Shown: piece after piece, positions 23,801-36,051 of the stretch
Position numbering within the stretch: position 1 is the stretch's first letter
Layout: every line of letters begins with the position of its first letter
The notes under the pieces: generated by a model
What the model was told of the DNA's origin: nothing
Seen by the model: only the letters and a program-made list of their open reading frames with translations
Databases searched by the model: none
NCBI RefSeq assembly: GCF_036884655.1
Contig: NC_088327.1
Coordinates: forward strand, 15,178,501-15,242,500
DNA length: 64,000 nt
Reading direction: 5' to 3'
From: Musa acuminata AAA Group
Taxonomy: Eukaryota > Streptophyta > Magnoliopsida > Zingiberales > Musaceae
Position numbers and translations under genes: made by a program

Positions 23801-23885
23801 GATGGGAGATCCGACGGAGGGGACTGAGACGGGTGGAGAGCACAGGGAGCAGCGACTTAGCGCAGACGATGCCTCTCCCACCCAT
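17818..23885 (-). CDS. HDDC2-like 5'-deoxynucleotidase (HD domain), eight exons
   Basis: Exons on the complement: 23709-23885, 23500-23624, 23375-23412, 22606-22716, 20244-20323, 19428-19464, 18766-18807 and 17818-17888 (stop TAA). All introns are GT-AG and phases are consistent, giving 226 residues. HD-domain residues are visible: H80 in VADHMYRM, H109-D110 in [13 protein letters not shown], and D176 in [18 protein letters not shown]. The C-terminus reads [15 protein letters not shown]. Family members are metal-dependent phosphohydrolases that dephosphorylate deoxyribonucleoside 5'-monophosphates. The ATG at 23885 adds 32 residues rich in Arg, Ser and Leu, resembling an organellar targeting peptide. 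An in-frame ATG at 23789 would give a 194-residue product without it, so dual targeting is possible. Intron 4 contains a solo LTR. A decayed partial duplicate lies at 29735-30580. Confidence 0.93.
20581..21366. mobile_element. Solo LTR (786 bp) in HDDC2-like intron 4, TSD GTAT
   Basis: Ends TGTCACG...CGTGACA, flanked by GTAT at 20577-20580 and 21367-21370. The GC content is much higher than in the host intron. Three imperfect repeats of about 50 bp (CTTAGGCAA.GCAAGCTAAG units) lie at about 21220-21360. No internal domain was seen, so it is probably a gypsy-type solo LTR by analogy of its terminal sequence. The lineage is uncertain. Confidence 0.65.
21430..21625. repeat. TACCG/CGGTA-rich imperfect repeat block
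   Basis: Dense short variants of GTACCG, TATACCG, CCGGTGTATCG and GATATGTACCGAG occur within intron 4. I recognise this style of sequence from Musaceae genomes; that is memory, not a search result. Confidence 0.6.
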
Positions 23886-24829
23886 TTCCTTTCCAGCCTT
23901 CCCTCTTTAGGCTTTAGATAAGCGCGCATGCATCGCGGAAGCCGCCATTTATCTATACATGAAATGTCTCACGGCATCTTTGGTGCAATTATATTATCAT
24001 TTTTATTTCCATTTCACATTTTACTATATATTTCTTTCTTTCCCTCCCCAATTAATTATTTGATGTCTTTTCCTTAAGGTTTACTAAATCATTGAGATAT
24101 GATTTTACTATATGTTATTGGGAGAATATATAAATTAATATTGAGAATATATAATATATTTTTATTAATATTATCGAAATGACAAGGTTTAGTAGCCTCA
24201 TCCTATTGGTACTGTCACTACAAAGATTGCACCTATTAGATCAATTGATTGGTTGGACGATACTGTGGAGACTTAAGGTGACTCCTATGATCAACTTTTA
24301 GTGGGTCACTTTCATTATTTTTCTACTTGATAATTACTAAATTTAACAATTTTAATTCCTCCATTTGACGGTTTACTAAATTCATGTTTGTCATTTTTTT
24401 GTATTCAAAAGAAAAGATAGATTTATCTAATCATGAAAGTGATTTATCTAAATTCATGTTAGTTCAAGATATCTAATCATAAAAAGATAGATTTATCTAC
24501 AAATGGATTACCTGATTATATTGATAAAAATAATATAAAATTATGAATGATGTCAGTTAAGATTAGAAGGGTTTTATGTCATTCATCGTTGTCCAAATGC
24601 ATGGTAGATTAAGTGTCAATGCTTCATAATGGATAAGTGATTTGTTTTCAATATGTCATTTTGATCATAAATCATGAACTCGAAGCCATCGTCTTAGGTT
24701 AGGAGAATTTGAGTCAAGCAATCCCACACTTCAAAGAACAAGCGTGATATGGTTTCAAGGGTATTACAACATAATAGGTAGGTTTGATGAGTTGCAATTG
24801 TAGTTGATGGGGTTTATAGCAACCGTTTG
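23886..24829. other. Upstream region of the HDDC2-like gene
   Basis: AT-rich after about 23950. No gene or clear core promoter recognised. Confidence 0.5.
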
Positions 24830-26140
24830 TGGAATAGTTGTAGATTTTAGGACCAATAAAATGTTTTCATAAAGTATGACAATCGTATCCATTGGAATCT
24901 AGAACACAATTATTCTGTTTGTAGAAAGAATAATTATCTTTAACTACAGTCTCATGGGTAATCCAAACTGATAAGTCATCGTACGAATGACCAATCTCGA
25001 TGGAGTTAATTCATTACAAAATCTCTCTGATAACAAAACATTGACGTCATGATAATGTCTTTCGACGCTCCTCGAACCGTTTTCCAAAATTTCACACTTA
25101 CTATCTGAGGAGGAGAAGGGAGGAGAAAATAACAGCCAAAAAGTCTAGCTCATGACGATTTGGTTCTTTCCTTATTGTCAACTTAACTCATTCTGGCTTA
25201 GTGAATTATTATCTTCGTAATTATTCACTCGACTCATCGACTACGGACATACTATGCCACTATGCTGCAGTCCCCAAATTATACTAGGGAATCCAATCTT
25301 TTGGACATATTTGTCCTCAGTTACCATGTATCTATAGTCTCCCATCCATCTAAAATCTCAAAGACTGTATACCGGGTATGGTGTTGTCGGGTCCATACAG
25401 TTTTTACTCGAGCCTTGCTCTAATCGGATTCTCCCGAAGAACTTTTTCTCTTTCGATCCGAATGACTCTAGCCAGAGATTTGTCTAAGCAAGAATACATG
25501 AGGTATTCCTCTCATGACACCGAGAGCAGATGATTCTCTATCAACACTTAATAGTCATTATAAGGTTGGCTGTAGCTCCCAATAACTTATTGTATTAGAT
25601 TTGAAACTTTTAAACATATAAGTCTGGTATCAAAGAGTGGAGTACTCATACAGGATATTCTTGGTGTCTCAAGTCTAAGGACCAGATATATCACTGGGAT
25701 GACGGAATCGCTGTATGATAATGAGGCATTATCAATCATCCAGCATTTCGTAAGCGGATCAATAAGTGAACTCATTCTCCAATAAGCACCTACACTGTAG
25801 CCCTAGTGTCCTCACATGAACAATTATGAGACTAGCCGCCTCAATCATATGAACGAGTATACAACAATCAGTCTGTCCGATTATCTCGATGTCTCTCTCG
25901 AGTAACTTATGACTAGGATTATTTAGGGTTTATGTTTAAAGGTAAATCGTTCTCATTATCATGATCTCATCACGATTTGATTTACATTCCACAGATCTAT
26001 AGACATCATAATATATTTATGCATCAAACAATATAAAGTAAGAAAATATCATAATAATAATAATAATAAGTAAAAAGACTATATGTCATGTCACACGTCA
26101 TTATTCACGTGATTATATTGCATGGCACCTATGACTAGCA
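24830..26140 (-). mobile_element. Diverged LTR remnant of the Copia-1 family
   Basis: From about 25185 to 26140 it aligns along its length with the Copia LTR at 31990-32949, ending in the same ATGACTAGCA. Weaker similarity reaches back to about 25060 (CGACGCTCCTC, then GGAGGAGAAGGGAGGAGAA). The left boundary is not resolved. It is older than the LTR at 31331 judging by the many substitutions. Confidence 0.65.
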
Positions 26141-26149
26141 GATCCATCC

Positions 26150-26990
26150 AGGGTTTATCTTTAAGTTTTGAAGAAGCCTACAAAACTTTTTAGGCAAACA
26201 ATTAAAATTTAATAAAGTCTTTCACCCATGGTCAATCTAAGAAAACAATACAAACTATTAAAGATTTCTTAAGAGCTTATGCCTTGGACTTTGGTGGAAG
26301 TTAGGATATACACTTGCCCCTAATTGAGTTTGCTTACGATAATGATTATTACTATAATATACAAATGGCCCTATTTTGAAGCTCTTTACGGAAGAAAGTG
26401 TAGATCACCTATGTACTAGGATAAGGTGGGCGAATGTAAGCTTTTGAGACCTTAATCGATTCAAATAGATGATGATAATATTCGAACTATATGTTAGATA
26501 TTATTAATAGCCCAAAAAAAATTATACAAAGATGAAGAGATATGAAGTTCAAAGTTAGTGATTGTCTTCTTGAATGTGTCACCAATCATGAGAGCCATGA
26601 GATTTGACCAACGTGAAAAGTTAGCCCCTAGATTCATTATACATTTGAAATCTTATAGAAGGTTAAACATGTGGCATACATATGGTCATTACCCCCTGTT
26701 TTGGTTGGCATCCATGATGTATTCATATCTCTATACTCTGGATATATATCGAGGATTCATCTCATATCATATCTTATCAACCTTTATAAATAAGAAACAA
26801 TGTCACCTTTTTAGAGCAACAAATTAATATCTTGGAAAGAAAAAATATGTTTTAAAGAATAAAATTATACCTTTAGTAAAGATCCATCGACAATAATACC
26901 ATTTGGAAAGATAAAAAGATGAGATAGAGTATTATCCTTACCTATTTTCTTGAGATAAGTTATATTTAAGGATCAAATTTCCTTTAGGAT
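26150..26990 (+). pseudogene. Ty3/gypsy pol C-terminal remnant (integrase, chromodomain side)
   Basis: Degenerate translation matches the end of chromovirus Pol: EFAYDNDYYYNIQMAPFEAL and YGRKCRSPMYWDKVGE (integrase), then VSPIMRAMRFDQREKLAPRF, then LKNKIIPLVKIH near 26860-26900. Multiple stops and frameshifts are present. The motifs suggest the Tekay/Del-type chromovirus branch. It abuts the Copia LTR remnant directly at 26140. Confidence 0.8.
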
Positions 26991-28157
26991 CGGAGAAATA
27001 TAACCAAATCCCAAATTTAAGCATAATTTTTTTATTCCTTTCTTGTTAAGGAAATTTAGAAAATAAATATTTAACATTTCAAGTAGGACAATATCATTTT
27101 TGTTAATAAAATTAAATAATAAATAAATATAAAAATTATAAAATTCCTTATACGGAAGGTTTACTTCCTCCTATTTTAGGAGAGGGATTCCTTACTCCGT
27201 TCCTCACTAAACCAGGCACAGTAATAAGAGGAATAAGAAGTTACATCCTATTGAGGAGAGGTATGTTTTATTATCTTTCTTATTTAAGTTTGGTTAACCT
27301 AAATTAAACCCAATCTAGTCCAAATTATATTAGTCTAAAGTGATTCTAAATTAGTTAAATAAGAATTAGAAATTAGTTCAGGCATATTTTAGTTAAATCG
27401 AGTTTAATTAGATCGATTGAACTAGGGTTCATTTCAATTGAGAGTTAATTGATATTATTTGATATTAATGATATTTAAAAAATATTTTAATGTGATATTT
27501 CATCTTGATATAAACATGACTAGTATAAGATAATGTTATTTCCCTATCAATGGTAGGTAGTGTGACTCACTTCGAGGATTAACAAGCCTTTAGACATGCT
27601 TGTTAGATAGTTTTTTCCATTCACTATTAGGATGAACGTGTTCCCACTTTAACGGGTGAGGGGCACTATTTTATCCGTTGTTGGGAGTGCGATATGAGTT
27701 TATCTCCATCGTTGTTGGGAGAACACAATTTATCTTACATGATAAAGCCTCTTTATTTACTATTGAGGGAGTGTTTTTTCGGGTATTTGATATAAACTAG
27801 TATGATTATTGACTTTTGATCATGCAATCATTTTATAGTTGATTTATAGGGGTTCCTACTTAGTATTATTGAATTTTTTTAAAATTTTTAAAATAGCCTC
27901 CAAGTAGTATATTTCAATGGACAACAAACCTTTCTCAATCGCTAAATAGAGTTACTTGGATTTATTTTCGAGTTAGCATTATTATATTTTTTAATAAAAC
28001 TTATGACTACTTTTTAAATTATAATTTGATGAATAAATAAATTATAATAAATATTTATAAATTATGTATATTAATAAAATGATGTTTATTTATTTAACTC
28101 TGTACATACTTGTGAAAATATGTTTTGATCCTATATAAAAAAAAATTCATAATGTTA
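26991..28157. other. Probable gypsy 3' flank or LTR remnant
   Basis: No coding sequence. The repeated phrases CGTTGTTGGGAG around 27680-27720 and the position just after a gypsy pol end suggest an old LTR, but the edges are not visible. Confidence 0.4.
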
Positions 28158-28420
28158 CAGACGAGGAAGACGAACACGATGAAGTAGAAGATGAGGATAA
28201 ACATAACCGAGAAGTAGAGCCAGAGAAGGCAGGAGTTGCGGCAGCAGGTGCCGACGACACAAGTGAGGAAGACGATGAGAAGGAAGAGGCCGATGACATG
28301 CCCTTGCAGGAACTTCTCGCATTCGATGGTGGCTCGCACGGCCAGCCATATGCCGGCGCTCAGGATTGGGATCGTCACGACGAACATGATGCTGTTGAAC
28401 ACGTCGCGGAAGCGAATCAT
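28158..28420 (-). pseudogene. Truncated tetraspanin duplicate
   Basis: It corresponds to the first roughly 88 codons of the tetraspanin at 13876-14159: start MIRFRDVFNSIMFVVTIPIL, then AGIWLAVRATIECEKFLQ and CCRNSCLLW. One codon-scale deletion is visible. Homology stops abruptly near 28158 inside the third membrane segment, so the rest of exon 1, the intron and exon 2 are missing. Confidence 0.9.
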
Positions 28421-28462
28421 CTCTCCCCTCTCGTACTCTAACCAAGGGGACGAAGAAGAGTT

Positions 28463-28502
<40 letters not shown>

Positions 28503-28960
28503 TCAGTTTATGATGGGGGTCGGAAGAGAGGGAGTAAATATACATTGAGAGAGAGAGAGAGAGAGAGAGAGAGGTTTCAAATTTACGCACGGTGGAGAGC
28601 AGAGAGGCTCCTATTGGTCGATCCATTGGGCCCCAGAGTGGACCCTCCTAGTGTCATCATGTCACGTGACCTCGTAGCCCTCCAGTTCTTTCTCCCGGCA
28701 GACTTTTCTTGGGAGGCACGTGCCTCGGGAGCAACTCATCCTTCTCACTTTTTAGTATATGCATTTGGTTCTTTTTTATTAATAGATTTTATATAATATT
28801 TTGATTTCGTCAAATTTGATAATCAATTTGATTTGGTGAGATTAATATGCTTCGATCTGAAAGAGAGTAATCGTTAGGTATCTAAAATATAGACGAGGCT
28901 ATTAACTTAGTTCGAGAGTTCTAATCATAATTTTATAAATATTAAACATAAAATATACAA
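28421..28960 (-). promoter_or_regulatory. Duplicated tetraspanin promoter region
   Basis: GA tracts (28467-28499, 28544-28574) and both CACGTG boxes (28663-28668, 28717-28722) are kept in the order seen at 14200-14565. Homology continues to about 28960 (equivalent to 14850). Confidence 0.75.
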
Positions 28961-29734
28961 TTTGGACTTCTGATTTTATTATTATTATATACATAAAATA
29001 TATACACATTGATATATCCAATTTATTATGAACATATTGATAATTTCAACCGTTGGATCCACCCAGGGTTCGTAAAGCTCCATCAAGCTCTCGTCATCTA
29101 CATCGGAAGGCTTGCCATTGTTGTTGCAATGGCAAATGATGGAGAAAACTTTTTTAGCACAAAGCATTTTGTTTATTCACTGCTTCCACGCTACCCTTAT
29201 TATATATGAAAGCCAGGATGGAGTAATGTGTCATTGACCAAACAGGGGTGACGAGGATAACATAGTCTGTAAATTGGCATCCAATATAAGAAATGATATG
29301 AGCTAGGGAAAATGCGACAAAAATGATTAAGCTACAGTATACCCAACTTAGTGGGATTTAATTGACTTGGTCTATATCCAAGTCAAGACTTGTATCTCAA
29401 GAATAATGAAATGGGTTTACTTAAATATCATCATCATCTTTTTCATCCAAGTTGATGAAAACTGACAGCCGGCAACAAACAGAGCCTTTGACTTTAGTGT
29501 TATATATATAGAGATTGAGATGTTTGATTTTTAATATAGGGTTTAAGTATGGGTTAGTTTGGTGATAACACCTATGTCATGGAGCATCATGCTTCATGTT
29601 CACAATGACCTTCTTTTATATCATATGTTAGATATTGTTCCACATATCAATGAAAAATAAGATATGTTAGACATTGTTCTACGTATGAATGAAAAATAGA
29701 AGCACGAGTTCAGAAGTCATTGATGCGCATATCA
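28961..29734. repeat. Duplicated intergenic segments, internally deleted
   Basis: 29030-29115 and 29160-29640 match 16485-16572 and 16650-17165. The inverted-repeat/LRX element at 15158-16494 is not present here. Confidence 0.75.
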
Positions 29735-30580
29735 TCCCTCGTTATTTTTCTCTTTAGCTTCTTGATGCGATTTGCGTATATCAGTGCATGCATTTCATAT
29801 TCTAGAGCTTGAAGAATCATCTCAACCTGTACAAGAAGATAGCAATGATTGAGTTCCAAAGTGCCTGACAGATAAACTAGTGTAAAAAAGATTAGTTTGG
29901 TGATAATTTGTTCATTATCTAGGGGGGAAATTTTTGATTTCAAAATTAATTGAAACCTTTTAGATGACACAAACTCAAAAAAATAATTTTTCAGATCAAT
30001 GATCAGTAAACACTATAATAAAAAAATTTGTATATCAAAGTTATAGGTCAAGGGATCATATAAACAAATGAATGATGTAGGTGAGAAAAAAAACAGATGT
30101 CTGAATGTTGGTTCACTATCTCATAAAACAGAAAAAAAATGCTACTGTTCTAAAATGTTTCAGACTGAAGAAGATGATAGTTGAGGGTGATATATTTAGT
30201 TGCCTATTTGATAGATATTGTGGAAGTTAAGCATGTAGTCTAGTCAGAATTTGGAAAAAGAGGAGACTCCAAATTGACATATGAGTTAAATATATTGCAT
30301 AATTACGAACAGTACAATAACTGATATCAATACAAAATCAAATATGGTAAAACAACTGATATCACCAGAGAAGATTGGATATACTGGTTCAATCACAATA
30401 TCTACCCAGAGAGCTCTTGAACTTGGAACTATCTCAGGTAGAAAGGTAGTTCTAAGCAAATCACAAAGTTCAGCTCTTCCCTACAACAACTCTCCTCTTG
30501 ATAATAACATATAGAAATGTACCTTGTCAAAATCCTTGTTTAACTTCGTTTCTTGAGAAGAATTATCTTTATACTCCATC
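29735..30580 (-). pseudogene. Partial HDDC2-like duplicate, decayed
   Basis: About 29735-29790 matches the end of exon 8. It is joined almost directly to exon 6 (about 29797-29826), deleting exon 7 and its introns. Intron 5 sequence (about 29995-30525) then leads into part of exon 5 (about 30525-30580), which stops exactly where the LTR at 30581 begins. Exons 1-4 are absent from the window. Splice and frame integrity are lost. Confidence 0.85.
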
Positions 30581-31134
30581 TGTTGGTAAACAAATATACC
30601 GTGGCTAGTGAGTCAGCATGGCTCGGTTCACGGGTCGATGTCGGGAGTTCTCTATCGGCTGAGTTGGACGCGCCGGACCCTCGCGACGGGTGTTGATTAG
30701 CGTTTCTCGGTTTGGGCACCATCTGCGTTGAGCAACGTCTCTCCCTTCCCGAGCTGGTTAGCAGCTCGCATTCGTTCGCTAGATGGTGATTCCCAGGTCG
30801 AGGTGCTCGTGGCTCGGGGATGACCACTTGCCTACAAAAATGGCCTTCGTCGAGTGATTCTCGACTTTGGCCCCTCCGACGAGCAAGTCAGTGGTGGGTT
30901 GAATTGTTTTGTCCCCCCTGACCTGATGTCGGCCAGGGGCTTTTATACTACTATACAAGGGTCGGTTGTACGAGGGTTGGCGTGGTGGTACGCGGGTTGA
31001 CGTGGTGGACGTACCAAACAGCGCCTCGATATGGATTCTGACTTGGCGTGTGAGTGTGCTCCCCTTTCTGATTCGGCTGTAGCACGGCGTGGCATTGGCT
31101 ATGACGTGTCTCGGACCCAAAATATACCTTATCA
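30581..31134 (-). mobile_element. 3' LTR of a minus-strand gypsy-type element
   Basis: 554 bp, plus-strand ends TGTTGGTAAAC...TATACCTTATCA. It is followed on the right by a run of 14 C (31138-31151), which on the minus strand is a G-rich polypurine tract just before the LTR. It interrupts the duplicated exon 5. GC-rich. Confidence 0.65.
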
Positions 31135-31330
31135 CTTCCCCCCCCCCCCCCATCAAGGCATGCCGTGGGGTCCCTGAGGGGGCGAGAGGCATGCCTGGGT
31201 CGGAATGCTGCGATTGTGTTGATTGCTTGCGAGGGGAAGCTAGATTGGCTCATCGTGGGGCGGTTTGGAGAGGCAGCGCCCCGTGCCTTGGGAAGGGTTA
31301 ACTCCGCTGATCGGGTGGCCAGGACCAGAT
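31135..31330 (-). mobile_element. Internal remnant next to the gypsy-type LTR
   Basis: Contains the polypurine tract and about 175 bp of GC-rich sequence up to the Copia-1 LTR at 31331, which truncates or interrupts it. No protein match recognised. Confidence 0.5.
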
Positions 31331-32949
31331 TGTTGGGAAATCTTGGGGGCGACATCAGATGCGCAGCGGAAGAACAAGAAAAATAAAATCCCCGATTCCC
31401 AAAAAGATGTTCATCGTTGTGCGAAGATTGGTGCGCAAAATCCGCGAAACTGAAAAAACTGCGTATAGAATAGATTGTGTTACATAGGGAGATCGTATAT
31501 CCCTGTTTCCTTGCAGATCCTTAGGAGAGGGTGAAGGAGGTCAAGCGTCCTCCTCTCTAGCGGTGATCCACACAGCAGGGCTGCGACGACGCTCCTCAAA
31601 ACTCCAAGCCTGCTCTGAGGTGGAGAGGGGAAGGAGAATAGGAGAGGCAAGCAAAGGCTCTAGCCTATGAGGCTCTGAATCCCTCCTATTTATAGGGGTC
31701 CCCTGTCAAACCCTAATGGATCCTCCCCTAATGGGTATTGGATCTACATCCAATAACCCAAGCCTTTTAGATTAGTGAATCTCTATCCAATAATCTCTCA
31801 TGGGCTCTTATTGGATCTCGTCCATGGGATCCAATAATCCCGAGATCCAATAATTCAGGGGCTTATTGGATATCCAATAAGACAAGGGCTCCGTCGGATA
31901 TCTCATATCCGAACCTCTACTCATCGCAATGCCTACCATATGTTTGTGACCCTCTAGACCCAATATCGAGCTGGCCATGAGTCATACCTGTCAGAACTCC
32001 TTCTAACTCAGTGAATTATTATCTCTGTAATAATTCACTTGACTCATCGACTACGGACGTACTAGGCCACTACGCCGTAGTCCCCAAACAATACAGGGGA
32101 ATCCAATCCATTGGACATGTCTATCCTCAGTTATTGTGTACCTATAGTCCCTCATCCATCTAATATCCCAGAGACCGTATATCGAGCATGGTGCTGTCAG
32201 ACCCATACGGTGTCTACTTGAGTCTCGCTCTAATCGGATTCTCCCGGAGAACTCTTTCTCTCTCAACCTGAATGACCCTGGCCAGGGATTTGTCTGAGGA
32301 AGAACATATGGGATATTCCTCTCATGACGCCGATAGTGGATGATCCTCTATCGACACTCAATAGCCCTCGTAAGGTCGACTACCACTCCCAATGACCAGT
32401 TGTACTAGATCTGAGACAGCCAAACCTATAAGTCTGGTATCAAAGAGTGGAGCACTCATACAGGACATCCTTGGTGACTCAAGTCTAAGGACCAAATACA
32501 CTACTAGGACTACGAAATCGCTGTCTGACAATAAGACATCATCAACCATTCAACATTCCTTAAGCGGATCAATCAGTGAACTCATTCTCCAATGAGTACC
32601 TGTATTGTATCCCTAGTGTCCCTACACGAGCAACTATGAGACCAGTTGCATCCATCATATGGACGGATATACAGCACACTAGTCTGTCGGTTATCACGAT
32701 GTCCCTCTCGAGTAACTTATGACCGGGATTATTTAGGATCTATGTTTAAAGGTGAATCGATCTCATTATCCTGATCTCATCACGATCCGATTCCTATTGC
32801 ACAAATCCAAGGACATCACAATATATATATGCATATATGCAATAGTTATAAAGTGATATATGCCAAAATATAATAAGCAAAAAGATTCTGTATAAAGTCA
32901 TAAGTGTCATCACTCACATGATTGGCTTGCTGGGCACCTATGACTAGCA
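31331..32949 (-). repeat. 3' LTR of Copia-1
   Basis: 1619 bp, plus-strand ends TGTTGGGAAATC...GACTAGCA. The adjacent purine-rich AAGTGGGAGAT on the minus strand is the polypurine tract (about 32950-32960). Confidence 0.82.
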
Positions 32950-35790
32950 ATCTCCCACTTGACCTAAAGCCAATCACCTATGTGTCTGATAATCTGAGAC
33001 AACGACTTTGTTAGTGGATCTGCAATGTTATCTTCGGATGGAACACTTTCCACTGCTACATCTCCTCGAGTTACGATCTCTCTGATAAGATGGAACCTCC
33101 TCAGAACATGCTTAAATTTCTGATGAGACCTAGGTTCCTTCGCTTGAGCAATCGCCCCGTTGTTGTCGCAATATAAGGAGATCGGCTCCTCGCTACCCAG
33201 CACGACTCTCAAATCTGTGATCAACTTCTTCACCAAGACTCCCTCCTTTGTTGCATCTGATACAGCAATGTACTCCGCCTCTGTGGTCAAGTTAGCAGTA
33301 GTATCTTGCTTGGAACTCTTCCAACACACTGCTCCTCCATTCAAGGTATACACATACCCTGAATTCGACTTGTTATCATCGACATCAGTCTAAAAACTTG
33401 AGTCCGTGTAGCCTTCAACCTTAAGGCTATTACCTCTATATACTAGTAAAAGATCCTTAGTCATTCTCAAGTACTTAAGGATACACTTTACTGCTTTCTA
33501 GTGCTCCAAGCCTGGATCTGCCTAATACCTGCTCGTGACACTCAGAGCATGCGCTATATCAGGCCTAGTACATAGCATGACATACATGATAGACCCTATT
33601 GCTGAGGCATACGGTATCATATCCATGTTCGCCCTTTCTTTTGGAGTCTTTGGGGACATGCTCGTACAAAGCGATATCCCATGTCTCATCGGTTTGAGAC
33701 CTCTCTTGAAAATTTTCATGTCAAACCTTTTGACAATGGTTTCTATGTACCTAGACTGGGACAAGCCAAGCATCCTCTTGGATCTATCTCTATAGATTCT
33801 AATCCCCAAGATATAGTATGCTTCCCCTAAGTCTTTCATAGAGAAGTATCTAGATAACCAAGCCTTTACTATGGATAGCATTCCTACGTCATTTCCAATG
33901 ATCAGAATGTCATCTACATATAACACCAAAAAGGTGATAGCGCTCTTACTTACCTTCCTGTACACACAAGGCTCATCTTCGTTCTTAACGAAGTCATAAG
34001 ATTTGATTGCCTCATCAAATCTTATGTAACTTCGAGAAGTTTGCTTTAGTCCATAAATAGATCTAAGCAACCTACACACCTTATCTGGGTAGTTCTTGGA
34101 CATGAATCCCTCAAGTTGCATCATATACACATCCTCCTCGAGGTTCCCATTGAGGAATGCAGTTTTCACATCCATATCCAGATCTCATAATAATAGTGTG
34201 CTGCAATAGCCAATAGAATTCTAATGGAATTTAGCATTGCTACGGGTAAGAAGGTTTCGTCGTAGTCAACACCTTACCTTTGATGATACCCCTTAGCCAT
34301 TAGCCTTGCTTTATAGGTCTCTACCTTTCCATCTACTCTGATATTTTTCTTAAAGATCCACTTGTAACCGATGGGTACAATACATTCGGGCGCATTAACT
34401 AGGTTCCAAACCTTGTTGGAGTACATAGAATCCATCTCAGAATTCATGGCATCTTGCCATTTCCCGGAGTCTATATTCATAATAGCCTCCTTGTAGGTCT
34501 GAAGATCAATATCCTTAACATCCTCTCCTCTAATATGTCCCACATATCTCTCAGGAGGATGGGATACTCTATCAGACCCACGTAAAGTTAAAACTTGTGT
34601 ATTAGGTACCTGAACAGACTCGGGCTGTAGAGTGGTGCTTGAGCATGGTTCTCCAACCTCGCTCAACTCTATCATTCTCCCACTATCTCCGCCAAGAATG
34701 TTTTCCTTAAGGAACACTGCTCTCTTAACTACAAAGACCTTTTGGTCCTCGAGATGATAGAAATAATACCCACAAGTTTCCTTGGGGTATCCCATAAATT
34801 TGCATCGCTCTGTCCTTGATTCTAACTTATCGGGGTTGTGTCTTTTAACGTGGGTAGAGCAATCTCAAATCTTAACAACCTTAAGATCATTCTTCTTCCC
34901 TTTCCATATCTCATATGGTGTAGACACTACCGACTTAGTTGGAACTCTGTTCAGAAGGTAAGCTGTGGTTTCTAGGGCATATCCCCAGAATGAGATGGGT
35001 AGGTCAGCGAAACTCATCATGGACCGTACCATGTCTAATAGCGTACGATTTCTCTTTTCAGAGACACCATTGAGCTGAGGTGTATAAGGAAGTGTCAATT
35101 GGGATAATATCCCATGGTCCTTGAGGAATTGAGTAAACTCTGTACTTAAGTACTCACCTCCTTGATCTGATCGAAGAGTTTTGATACTCTTTCTAGTCTG
35201 GTTCTCCACCTCATTCTTATACTCTCTGAATTTCTCAAAGGCCTCGGACTTGTACTTCATTAAGTAAACATATCCATACATTGAGAAATCATCAGTAAAA
35301 GTAATGAAGTAGGAGTAACCACCAATGGCATGAGTTGACATAAGTCCACATACATCACTATGTATGAGTTCCAACAGCTCAGTGGCTCTCTCTCCAGTTC
35401 CACAAAATGGAGAGTTGGTCAGTTTTCCACGAAGGCAAGGCTCATAAGTTGCATATGACACATAGTCGAATGGATCTAGATATCCATCATTTAGCAACTT
35501 TTGAATCCTTCTTTCATGGATGTGACCTAGCCTACAATGTCACAAGTATGCACTTTTCATCTCATCTCATTTCCTCTTGGACACATTTACATTCATGATA
35601 TGTGGAGTAGTGTCTAGCATAAACAAACCTTTATGCAATATTCCTCTCGCCAATCTCCCCTCGGCTTTGCTAGAATTTATAATAAATTATAGATGTGATC
35701 AGCAATACTGGTATCCAATACCAATGCACTATCACAAAAATCTAACAATTGGAGATTGATCATGAATGTACCTGAAGCTTCTCCAAGCTT
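32950..35790 (-). pseudogene. Copia-1 pol: protease, integrase, RT, RNase H
   Basis: The protease remnant (about 35600-35760) shows LVLDTS..DHI where LDTG is expected. Integrase (34865-35497) keeps the catalytic Asp contexts HSDVCG and LRSDQGGEYLS and the Glu context NGVSEKRNRTLLDM. The RT start (34274-34795) includes GYKWIFKKNIRVDGKVETYK. The RT core (33522-34175) keeps MDVKTAFLNGNLEEDVYM and LYVDDILIIGND. RNase H (32964-33353) keeps TTEAEYIA and YCDNNGAIAQAKEP. It is broken by stops after SRY, within LEH*K and within SSF*TD, plus frame breaks near 34200 and 34830. Non-functional as it stands. Confidence 0.9.
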
Positions 35791-36051
35791 CTATTTCGCC
35801 CTCTCTGTAAGGTACTCTTTGCAGTTCCTCTTCCAGTGCCCATCTTTACCACAGTGGAAGCACTGGCCTTTGTCCTTTGCTGGGTCTTTCTTAGCAACCT
35901 TTGCTTTAGCTGGTCTGCCCTTGCCCTTTCCCTTCTTAAGGGACCTTTCTGCTTTCATTTTCTTTCTGGTCTTACCAGTGTAGAGAACTGGCTTCTCTTT
36001 CTTAATAGTACTCTCTGCCTCCCTCAACATATTGAGGAGCTCTGGGAGAGT
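35791..36051 (-). pseudogene. Copia-1 gag C-terminal part with zinc knuckle
   Basis: Basic Lys/Arg-rich region followed by a CCHC knuckle [14 protein letters not shown]. Separated from the rest of gag by the solo LTR at 36052-37627. Confidence 0.85.

Noticed and set aside
23562..23921. 119-codon plus-strand open frame
   Set aside because: Antisense of HDDC2 exons 1-2; Gly/Arg-rich compositional artefact.
25587..25775. Small minus-strand open frame resembling one at 32358-32549
   Set aside because: The similarity is due to both lying in copies of the same Copia LTR; not a gene.
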